A stretch of 7,684 nt of DNA from Ignavibacteriota bacterium (lineage in GTDB: Bacteria > Bacteroidota > Kapaibacteriia > Palsa-1295), in assembly GCA_003151215.1 (NCBI GenBank), contig PLXB01000204.1:4511-12194 (forward strand), read 5' to 3'. Each line of letters opens with the position of its first letter. Position 1 is the stretch's first letter. The notes beneath the pieces were generated by a model. It was given only the letters and a program-made list of their open reading frames with translations. It searched no databases and was not told where the DNA came from. Below are positions 1-6,477 of this stretch, piece by piece. The position numbers and the translations under genes are program-made.

Positions 1-1596
1 CTCAGTGTAGCTGCCTTCATCGGATACCTAGCACTTAGCGGTTCTCTGCAAGCGCCCGTTTCTCGTAATACTTCCGTAACCGTGCCTGCAACAAACTTAT
101 TTGCTCATTCAACAAATTCAAATACCGATGAGCCGAAGAAGAGCGATGCAAAAGCAGCAAAGAAAGTTATTATAGCAACAAAAGCTAATGACGAGGTTGT
201 GCCAATACCTCCGACTCCGCTGCTGCCGCCTTTACCACCAATGATATCAACTCCGGTAAAAGTTACCGGCATCAAACCGATACCACTTGCTCCGGAAAAG
301 TTTGCAAAGATGGGTTTAGCTAAAAAAGAAGATGGGTCGGTAACTTTTTCGCAAAAAAATGAGAATGGAAAGATCATGACAATGGGTTTCCCGAAAAACA
401 GCTGGGGTATAATTATCGGAGGAAAAGCTTTAGAAAATGCAGTTATCGATGCACCACGTTTTGCTCCGCTTATCGTTACCGATACTAAGGGCAATAAACG
501 CTTGATGCAATTTTCTTCGGAAAAGAATGGCGTTAAAAAACGCGGAATCCAAATAATCTCTCGGGATGATCGCTCAGAGTCTGATACAGGGAACATGGAT
601 ATGAAGGAATTAAACGAATTTATCAAAAATGATCCGAAGAAATTACAGGAGCTTATGAAAATCGTAGGGAAGATCAAAATTGGCAACAAAGATGGCGATA
701 CATATTTAAACCTCAAACTCGACTCGAATGATGCAGCAGATATTCATGAGCCAATGCAATTTGAAATGAAGTTCGATAGCAAGATCGATACGACAAACAC
801 TGACGGCATTCGTTCAGATCGTCGCGAAAAAAATGGAATGAGTTTTTATAGCGAGACCGATTCTTCAAACAGCACACCCAAAAGAAAGATCATTATGAAG
901 ATGAATAAGACAATAAGTTTCGATTCCACGATGATAAATCTCGATTCCACCATGCAAAATTCTCGGGATGCAGTAGAACGTGCGGAAAAGAAATTGAACG
1001 AAGTAATATCCAAGATGCACTTAGAAAAGCTCGATTCGCTTGTTGGAAATCTTAAAAATCTCGATCTTGAAGATGAAAATTTTGACAATATCGACAAAGA
1101 TATTGCCGGGGCAGATGCTGATATGGCGGCTTTGGAGCAACGTGCGAATGAATTGAATAATCTTATTCCCATCCTCGTCCGCAGTGCCACGAGCGAGCAT
1201 GTCAATAAAGAGGAAGGCATTACGTATGATGACGGATTGATTTTCTGGTATAATCCTGAGAAAGATCTTCTTGATGCTGTTCCCGAAGCACAGAATTCTG
1301 TCTCACCAGCTTCCAATAATGTAAGTAAGATAATTAGCAATGCAGTTTTGTATCCGAATCCTACAAAAAATAAAACTACATTGCGCTTTAGCCTTTCGGA
1401 GCCACGCACCGTTGCCTTCAGCATTCATGATCTTCTTGGCAAACGCGTTCTCGATGGCGGCAGCATTCCAGAAACATCTGCCGGAAGTTTCGAGAAAGAA
1501 TTAAACGTGGCTGAACTAACCGAAGGTGTTTATCTCCTTGTCATCACCACCGATAAAGGCGAGCAGAACATGCAAAGATTGGTCATTAAGAAATAA
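1..1596 (+). CDS. Membrane-anchored T9SS sorting-domain protein, putative anti-sigma-like paralogue (5' truncated)
   Basis: The frame is open from the first base to TAA at 1594-1596, so the start lies outside the window; a GTG at 82 is only an internal codon. The first visible residues (LSVAAFIGYLALSGSL) look like the end of a transmembrane helix. Then come a Pro-rich stretch (about bases 199-255, with PIPPTPLLPPLPP), a folded region, a charged segment with heptad-like spacing that is probably a coiled coil (about bases 945-1180), a conserved YDDGLIFWYNP motif (1225-1257) and a C-terminal T9SS type A domain (about 1339-1593; YPNP, DLLGK, GVYLL, final KK). It aligns along most of its length with the product of 2303-3964, including I-x-PI-x-L/I-x-PE, VTDSKGN/VTDTKGN, LIPI and QRLVIKK/QRLVITK. 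By that similarity it is probably the membrane partner of another ECF sigma factor encoded upstream, which cannot be seen. The molecular function is not recognised from a named domain; only the sorting domain is. Confidence 0.8.
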   Translation, partial: LSVAAFIGYLALSGSLQAPVSRNTSVTVPATNLFAHSTNSNTDEPKKSDAKAAKKVIIATKANDEVVPIPPTPLLPPLPPMISTPVKVTGIKPIPLAPEKFAKMGLAKKEDGSVTFSQKNENGKIMTMGFPKNSWGIIIGGKALENAVIDAPRFAPLIVTDTKGNKRLMQFSSEKNGVKKRGIQIISRDDRSESDTGNMDMKELNEFIKNDPKKLQELMKIVGKIKIGNKDGDTYLNLKLDSNDAADIHEPMQFEMKFDSKIDTTNTDGIRSDRREKNGMSFYSETDSSNSTPKRKIIMKMNKTISFDSTMINLDSTMQNSRDAVERAEKKLNEVISKMHLEKLDSLVGNLKNLDLEDENFDNIDKDIAGADADMAALEQRANELNNLIPILVRSATSEHVNKEEGITYDDGLIFWYNPEKDLLDAVPEAQNSVSPASNNVSKIISNAVLYPNPTKNKTTLRFSLSEPRTVAFSIHDLLGKRVLDGGSIPETSAGSFEKELNVAELTEGVYLLVITTDKGEQNMQRLVIKK

Positions 1597-1625
1597 GTTT
1601 TTTTACACAACTCATCTTTCACCTT

Positions 1626-1668
1626 AACCCCTCTTCTATAAGAAGAGGGGTTTCCATTTATTTCTGAT
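1626..1668 (+). terminator. Rho-independent terminator after the first gene
   Basis: A perfect 12-bp inverted repeat, AACCCCTCTTCT at 1626-1637 and AGAAGAGGGGTT at 1641-1652, is separated by a 3-base ATA loop. It is followed by a T-rich tail (TTTCCATTTATTTC). It lies 29 bases after the TAA of the upstream gene and before the sigma factor gene, so the two are probably separate transcription units. Confidence 0.8.
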
Positions 1669-1739
1669 TTTGATGTGACTTTTTCGCCCTGAAATGCACT
1701 TATCTATCGTAACCGCGCGGCTACATTTACTTAAACTGC

Positions 1740-2306
1740 ATGGAAACCCATATCAGGGAGAAACAGGAGCAATTCTTAGACCTTTTGGAGCCGCATCAAG
1801 CAGGCTTGCTAAGGTTCTGCCGCGCCCTCAGTAATGATAGCGATACGGCAAAGGACCTGGCAAGCGAAGCGATACTCATAGCTTACGAGCGTTTCGAAAA
1901 CCTGCGAGATAAAACGGTTATAAAAAGTTATCTCTATACCATAGCCTCGCGGCTTGCGCGAGATGAACGCAAACATGCAAAGCGAAATACCACGTACGAA
2001 GAAGCATCTTCGGTCGAATATTCAGGCACAGCGCCGGATGTCTTAGCCGACATCCATTTGCTTCAGGAAGCAATGCAAAAACTTCCGGAAAAATTGCGCG
2101 AAGCCGTTATCATGTTCGAAATTTCCGGACTTGATCTCAATGAGATCAAAGAGATACAAGGCGGAAGCCTTTCCGGAGTAAAGATGCGAATCGTGCGAGG
2201 AAGAAGAAAGCTTGCAAAGATACTTGGGGTAAGAGAATCTGAGAAGAAAAAGACAGAAGCGGTTTCGCACGAATTTAATTCTATTGCGGGGAGTACGATC
2301 TTATGA
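1740..2306 (+). CDS. ECF-family RNA polymerase sigma factor
   Basis: The 188-residue product has the two-domain layout of ECF (group 4) sigma factors and is of normal length. Region 2 spans about residues 18-83, with the core-binding segment DTAKDLASEAILIAYERF followed by YLYTIASRLARDERK, which matches the usual -10 recognition helix area. A polar linker (84-102) leads to region 4 (about 105-163), with LPEKLREAVIMFEISGLDLNEI and a helix-turn-helix ending in SGVKMRIVRGRRKL, the -35-binding part. It would direct RNA polymerase to a small regulon in the cytoplasm. The ATG at 1740 has no clear Shine-Dalgarno sequence, and a TACATTTA sequence lies only ten bases upstream. The stop codon overlaps the next start (ATGA, 2303-2306), so the pair is almost certainly co-transcribed and translationally coupled. 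That is the usual arrangement for a sigma/anti-sigma pair. A 25-residue polar tail follows region 4. The family call is firm; the regulon is unknown. Confidence 0.92.
   Translation: METHIREKQEQFLDLLEPHQAGLLRFCRALSNDSDTAKDLASEAILIAYERFENLRDKTVIKSYLYTIASRLARDERKHAKRNTTYEEASSVEYSGTAPDVLADIHLLQEAMQKLPEKLREAVIMFEISGLDLNEIKEIQGGSLSGVKMRIVRGRRKLAKILGVRESEKKKTEAVSHEFNSIAGSTIL
2288..2293 (+). promoter_or_regulatory. Shine-Dalgarno-like GGGGAG for the membrane partner gene
   Basis: GGGGAG lies inside the end of the sigma factor gene, nine bases before the ATG at 2303. It is the only start in the window with a clear purine-rich ribosome binding site, and it supports this ATG and coupled translation with the sigma factor. 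Confidence 0.5.
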
Positions 2307-3964
2307 CACAAACGAAAAAACAGATTGACGAACTTTTTGGAAGTGTTGCAAGCGATACGCCCTCTTTAGTACGCGATGAACTGCGTGTGCTGCTTGATAA
2401 GAAAACCTCCGGCAATCTCGGGATGGGATCAATGCAGACAACTACCATCACCCGCAAGCGCGGCTTTTATAAAAAAGGAATAATGACTATGTCAATTACA
2501 GCAATTCTTCTTACCGCTTTCTTCTTATTTTATTCTAATGGCAATAATACCAATGAAAAAAATCATTTGAAGGCCGAGGCAATAGGAGCAGCCGAACAGT
2601 CCATAACTAATAAGAGTATGCCAGGTTCAAAAATAGCGACAAAAGAAAAAGCAGAGAAGCAGTTTATACAAAATGATTCTGTAAAAAAATATTTAGGATT
2701 TAATCCTGTCGATCTTTCTTGTATTACGCCGATTGCAATTAGCCCCGAAGAAAGGAATAAAATAGGTATCCTGCCAGGAGAGAACGGCGAAGTTATCTTT
2801 TATCATGCAATAAAAGTAGGATTCCCCATGTCAGGGAATACAAAAACCTATGATAACTATACGGACGAAGAAGCAAAGCCATTTACAAGACTGCCTTTTC
2901 ATCCCTCGTATGTTACCGATTCAAAAGGTAATTTACTTATGTATTATAAATATACGAAAGATACTAATGGTGAAAGAAGTTATATCGATCTTGGTGATCA
3001 TGAAAGCGAATATAATCAAATGCTGAACAGCACTTATATTCCTATCGAAGCTATATCAACCAGTGAAGTGTCAACTGATTCGACTCAAAATCCATGGATT
3101 ATTACCAGTCATTTTCATATACGGAACGGTATTATGACCTGTGATACTACTCTGTCATGGCAAAAGGGCGCCGGGAACCAATGGATTGCCGTAAAACAGA
3201 TCAGAGAAAAATTGAGGGCAAAAGATTCTTTGTATAAAGCACAATTTGGCGGGGAAAAAGTCATGCGCGCAAGATTTAAATTCCCGGATGATTACTCGAA
3301 TCTCACTTCTTTCGAGCGCACGGTTCGGGACTCTCTTGATAAGATTCAGCAAAAAACATTTGCTAAAAGGAAGGACATGCTCGATGCGCAAGGATCATAT
3401 CTCTGGTCGTTGAATGAGGCAAATATTCCGGATACCATGAAGCTCATGATTCACGAACTATCGATCAAAATAGGATATGAAGGATATGTACTTGTTCACA
3501 AGGAACAAGAACAAGAACTTGCCAATATCACATCTTTGATTCCGATACAGATTAGGGAAAATACCGGACTCAAAGCAGATGCTAAATATGACAATGGACT
3601 GATCTTCTGGTATGAGCCGAGCAAAGAATTATTTAAAGCGTTGCCGCAGCTTCAGAAAACCCTATCGGCAGAAGCTTGCACGCAAAGCAGCGATCAGAAA
3701 ATGCAGAATGTCTCAATCTATCCGAATCCGGCGAGTATGTATCTGTTCATTAACTACACGCTCCTCTCTTCGGTAAAAATGAGCATCAGCATCTGGGATC
3801 TATCCGGTAAAATCCTTGCGCAAAATATTTCGTCACATATCGCGAATTCCGGAGAGAATAAAGAAAGTATTACACTTGGCGATATTCCGCCGGGAGTGTA
3901 CCTTGTCATTCTAACAACCGACTCCGGCGATCGGAGCGTTCAGCGGCTTGTAATAACAAAATAA
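2303..3964 (+). CDS. Single-pass membrane protein with T9SS sorting domain, putative anti-sigma factor
   Basis: The 553-residue product has a short N-terminal part (1-57, starting MTQTKKQIDELFGSVASD) with no signal peptide. A basic patch (RKRGFYKK, 51-58) precedes one transmembrane helix (about 60-77, TMSITAILLTAFFLFY), which predicts the N-terminus inside and the rest in the periplasm. The large outer part carries VTDSKGN (about bases 2914-2934), charged helices, LIPIQIREN and YDNGLIFWYEP (429-439). It ends in a T9SS type A sorting domain (about 468-553; YPNP at 473-476, DLSGK, GVYLV, final VITK). The gene overlaps the ECF sigma stop codon by four bases and ends in tandem stops TAA TGA. Position and topology fit an anti-sigma factor that holds the sigma factor at the membrane; this is inference, as no named anti-sigma domain (such as ZAS or FecR) is evident. 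A sorting domain on a membrane-anchored protein is odd. It is a paralogue of the protein ending at 1596 but lacks that protein's Pro-rich stretch. Confidence 0.75.
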   Translation: MTQTKKQIDELFGSVASDTPSLVRDELRVLLDKKTSGNLGMGSMQTTTITRKRGFYKKGIMTMSITAILLTAFFLFYSNGNNTNEKNHLKAEAIGAAEQSITNKSMPGSKIATKEKAEKQFIQNDSVKKYLGFNPVDLSCITPIAISPEERNKIGILPGENGEVIFYHAIKVGFPMSGNTKTYDNYTDEEAKPFTRLPFHPSYVTDSKGNLLMYYKYTKDTNGERSYIDLGDHESEYNQMLNSTYIPIEAISTSEVSTDSTQNPWIITSHFHIRNGIMTCDTTLSWQKGAGNQWIAVKQIREKLRAKDSLYKAQFGGEKVMRARFKFPDDYSNLTSFERTVRDSLDKIQQKTFAKRKDMLDAQGSYLWSLNEANIPDTMKLMIHELSIKIGYEGYVLVHKEQEQELANITSLIPIQIRENTGLKADAKYDNGLIFWYEPSKELFKALPQLQKTLSAEACTQSSDQKMQNVSIYPNPASMYLFINYTLLSSVKMSISIWDLSGKILAQNISSHIANSGENKESITLGDIPPGVYLVILTTDSGDRSVQRLVITK

Positions 3965-3976
3965 TGACTAACATTT

Positions 3977-4012
3977 CGGTAGAGACACGCCATAGCGCGT
4001 CTCTACCGTTTT
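3977..4012 (+). terminator. Palindromic hairpin after the sigma/membrane-protein unit
   Basis: Arms at 3977-3990 (CGGTAGAGACACGC) and 3995-4008 (GCGCGTCTCTACCG) pair over 14 positions around a CATA loop, with a single A-C mismatch (3987/3998). TTTT follows at 4009-4012. It sits 12 bases after the stop at 3964, so it can end the operon transcript. In a minus-strand transcript the mismatch becomes a G-U wobble and the stem pairs throughout. The core GTAGAGAC...GTCTCTAC resembles dispersed palindromic repeats seen in other bacterial genomes, so it may be a repeat element doing terminator duty. Confidence 0.65.
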
Positions 4013-4077
4013 AAATTCAGAAGAACGTTTCTCCCTCTCATCGCATTATTAAGTCCTCTTAACGATTTGTTGTCTCT

Positions 4078-6336
4078 ATGAAAAAGCTCTCTCTTTTTAT
4101 TCCGTTTGTTGTTGCAATTTTTGCGATAAACTCCTTTGCCAAAACCGGCGATACGACGCATGTCACCGTTCTCGATAAATATTTATGGGTCTATAACGGG
4201 TCCATTGATAACTGGTCCGTATTTCCGCCAGCCGGAAAGCATTATGAAAAAATTCTGCTGCGCTATAAACTGACCTGCCCGAATCCAAGCTGTGGGCAGT
4301 GGGATTATACAACGAAAGTTATTTTGCGTCATCATACCGGAGTGATCGATTCGGTATTGCAGGACGCTCCGAATTTTACCGTGAATGGCAGCACTGTTGA
4401 TTCCTTCGCATTCCGGCATGATACGACGAGAACATATTCGTATAATTCGACGAAAAAGACCACCGATTCCTCTGCCAATGGAGTAACAAAGATTTATTTC
4501 TATCGCAATCCGGTAAAACCCTTTGCGATAACCGATTCAGTCAATGTCTGGCAGGCAGATTATTGGAATTATATTTATGATAATACCGGCGCAAAAAAAG
4601 ATTCATTCTATGTAAAAGCAGATTCCGTTTTCCATGTAACGAAAGTAAAAGCAGAATTTCTTTTTGAAGTTGTCGTGCCGTATGAGATCGGACGTCTCAT
4701 TACTCCTTACGGACAGGGTTTTCCTCCGAATTGGAATTTTACCTGGACAATGGATGTGACCGATTATGCATTCCTTCTGCATGATAGCTGCGAATTTCTT
4801 TCGACGTATGACGGATATTCGCAGGGCTCTTTGTATTCATTTTCTTTCGATCTGATCGAAGGTACGCCGCCGCGCGAGCCCTACCGCATCGATGTTCTCT
4901 ATGACGGATATTATCCGTACGGAAATGTTGGCGATCCGATTTCGAATTACGTGAAGCCGAAAAATATTTGGTTCGATCCTGCTGCCGATGTCATGACATT
5001 CCGCACCTTTACGACAGGGCATGGCGGAGCAGGACCGGATGTTGCTGCCGAATTTCTCGAACATACCGATACGATCATCGTCAATGGCACAACAAAATAT
5101 GAGCAGCATCTTTGGCGCACCGATTGCGGCTCGAACGCCGTTTATCCTCAAACCGGAACGTGGACTCTTTCTCGCGCCGGCTGGTGCCCGGGGGATAAGG
5201 TCGATCCGTGGGATTATGATCTGACAGCTTTAGGAAAGAAGGGCGATTCCATCAATGTCAATTATGCTTTTCCGGCTTATACCTACGGAGGCGGCGGCTA
5301 TGCGATTCATGCACAGGCGATCTATTCAAAAGGTCCGCAGTTTAACAATGATGTTGCATTGTTGAGAATTCAGGCCCCGACAAATGATCCGCCGTATCGC
5401 CGAACGAATCCGATCTGCTCACAAATGTCGCCTCTGGTCACGATCAGAAATAACGGGAAGAGCGATCTCAAAGCACTTGATATTAAATATGGCATTGACG
5501 GAGCAACGGATCATACCTATCAGTGGACGGGCACGATGAAATATTATGATACTGCTCAGATATATTTACCCGGAATCGATCTCGGAACAGGTTCTCATAC
5601 ATTCAATATTCTTCTTGATGCGCCGAATGGAGTTGCAGATGAATATCCGAATAATAACACCGGGAATGTTCCTTATGCCATGCCGAAAGTATATTCGAAC
5701 AATGTTTATCTCGCACTGAAAACGGATATGCTTCCCGGATTGGATAACGGAATCAGCTATGAAGTCCATGATGCCAACGATAATGTACTCTATGGCCAGA
5801 GCGGACTTGCCGATGCGACGCTCGTTCGCGATACGTTCAAACTTGCAACGGGATGTTACCGCTTTATTATCTTTGATAGCAGTGCTTATCCGCAGGGATT
5901 ATATCCGTGGTTTATTACCGGATCAACGAGCGGATATTTCACCTTGAAAGATGACAAAAAAGCATCGATCTGGAATGCACAGGTCTCAAATAATCTTGCA
6001 AGCTTCGGATCACGGGAAATCGTACCATTTATGGTGCAAGCGCCATCTTCGGTTTCCGGTAACCCGTCTCTACTTCCGTCACTTGGGGATTTTTCGATCT
6101 ATCCGAATCCGTCTCACGGGGAAATTTCAATCGATCTCTCAAAACTCGGCGAGTATAGCGGTGAACTCCGCATCTCGGTTACCTCTCTTCTCGGACAAGA
6201 ACTGATAACGCGAACGATCTATTCTGCCGATGTTTCGCATCTCGATCTTGATATGCATTATTATCCGGCAGGAAATTATATTGTCCGCCTGCAATATGGA
6301 GATATGAAGGTGTCGAAGAGATGCGTGCTGGAATAA
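4078..6336 (+). CDS. Secreted PNGase F-like peptide-N-glycosidase with T9SS sorting domain
   Basis: The family (EC 3.5.1.52) cleaves the amide bond between Asn and the first GlcNAc of N-glycans. The 752-residue product starts with a signal peptide (MKKLSLFIPFVVAIFAINSFA, cut probably after A21). The two-part PNGase F fold follows, at about 26-260 and 262-418. By hand alignment with the Elizabethkingia enzyme, TCPNPSCGQWD (66-76) matches ECPNKTCDEWD, so D76 equals catalytic D60 and C67/C72 its disulphide. EIGRLITPY (203-211), DVTD and FDLIEGTP also match. AAEF places E325 at E206, and SRAGWCPG (365-372) gives R366 for R248 and C370, paired with C350. About 110 extra residues lie between the two halves of the N-terminal domain. 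An Ig-like CARDB-type region (about 422-535), a beta-rich region (538-655) and the T9SS domain (672-752, YPNP at 675-678) follow. The product should be exported by Sec and then T9SS to the cell surface or medium. No Shine-Dalgarno sequence is visible. Activity is uncertain because several substrate contacts differ. Confidence 0.85.
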   Translation: MKKLSLFIPFVVAIFAINSFAKTGDTTHVTVLDKYLWVYNGSIDNWSVFPPAGKHYEKILLRYKLTCPNPSCGQWDYTTKVILRHHTGVIDSVLQDAPNFTVNGSTVDSFAFRHDTTRTYSYNSTKKTTDSSANGVTKIYFYRNPVKPFAITDSVNVWQADYWNYIYDNTGAKKDSFYVKADSVFHVTKVKAEFLFEVVVPYEIGRLITPYGQGFPPNWNFTWTMDVTDYAFLLHDSCEFLSTYDGYSQGSLYSFSFDLIEGTPPREPYRIDVLYDGYYPYGNVGDPISNYVKPKNIWFDPAADVMTFRTFTTGHGGAGPDVAAEFLEHTDTIIVNGTTKYEQHLWRTDCGSNAVYPQTGTWTLSRAGWCPGDKVDPWDYDLTALGKKGDSINVNYAFPAYTYGGGGYAIHAQAIYSKGPQFNNDVALLRIQAPTNDPPYRRTNPICSQMSPLVTIRNNGKSDLKALDIKYGIDGATDHTYQWTGTMKYYDTAQIYLPGIDLGTGSHTFNILLDAPNGVADEYPNNNTGNVPYAMPKVYSNNVYLALKTDMLPGLDNGISYEVHDANDNVLYGQSGLADATLVRDTFKLATGCYRFIIFDSSAYPQGLYPWFITGSTSGYFTLKDDKKASIWNAQVSNNLASFGSREIVPFMVQAPSSVSGNPSLLPSLGDFSIYPNPSHGEISIDLSKLGEYSGELRISVTSLLGQELITRTIYSADVSHLDLDMHYYPAGNYIVRLQYGDMKVSKRCVLE

Positions 6337-6340
6337 GGCC

Positions 6341-6386
6341 ACTAGTGTGATTCTTCACTTCGGTAAAGCCTTTCTCGCAATGACAT
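6341..6386 (-). repeat. Degenerate dispersed repeat of the TCATTGCGAG type
   Basis: Read on the minus strand, this stretch begins TGTCATTGCGAGAAAGGC and continues through a CCGAAGTGAAGAATC segment to CACACTAGTG. From memory it resembles the CATTGCGAG...GAAG...AATC repeats scattered in intergenic regions of many bacterial genomes. Only one copy is in the window, so repeat status rests on recognition, not on a second copy. It starts four bases after the PNGase-like stop codon. Confidence 0.45.
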
Positions 6387-6410
6387 CTCTCATACCGCAC
6401 AACGTTAATA

Positions 6411-6453
6411 ATCAAAAAGTCAAAACCTGCTTTCGCAAGTTTTGACTTTTGAT
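6411..6453. terminator. Bidirectional terminator between convergent genes
   Basis: The arms ATCAAAAAGTCAAAAC (6411-6426) and GTTTTGACTTTTGAT (6439-6453) pair with one bulged A. The 12-base loop contains a further TGC/GCA pairing. A-rich left and T-rich right arms give a U-rich run on either strand. It lies between the plus-strand PNGase-like gene and the minus-strand rpsA, 24 bases beyond the rpsA stop codon, and can serve both. Confidence 0.75.
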
Positions 6454-6477
6454 TTTGTGACTTTCGATCTTCTTCGC

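Noticed and set aside
82..84. GTG at 82 as the start of the first gene.
   Set aside because: The 27 codons before it are open and encode a hydrophobic helix end that aligns with the membrane helix of the paralogue, so the gene starts upstream.
105..1424. Long open frames on the minus strand (105-716 and 846-1424).
   Set aside because: They lie wholly antisense to the well-supported T9SS-domain protein, have no recognisable domain, and show skewed Phe/Ser/Ile-rich composition expected of antisense shadows.
1709..1729. GTAAC or TACATTTA as an ECF or Bacteroidota-type promoter for the sigma gene.
   Set aside because: TACATTTA lacks a TTTG partner at 19-21 bases and is very close to the ATG; GTAAC has no convincing -10 element at the right distance.
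6411..6460. Hairpin region as part of a CRISPR-like or repeat array.
   Set aside because: There is a single inverted repeat with no direct repeat units or spacers; terminator function between convergent genes explains it.
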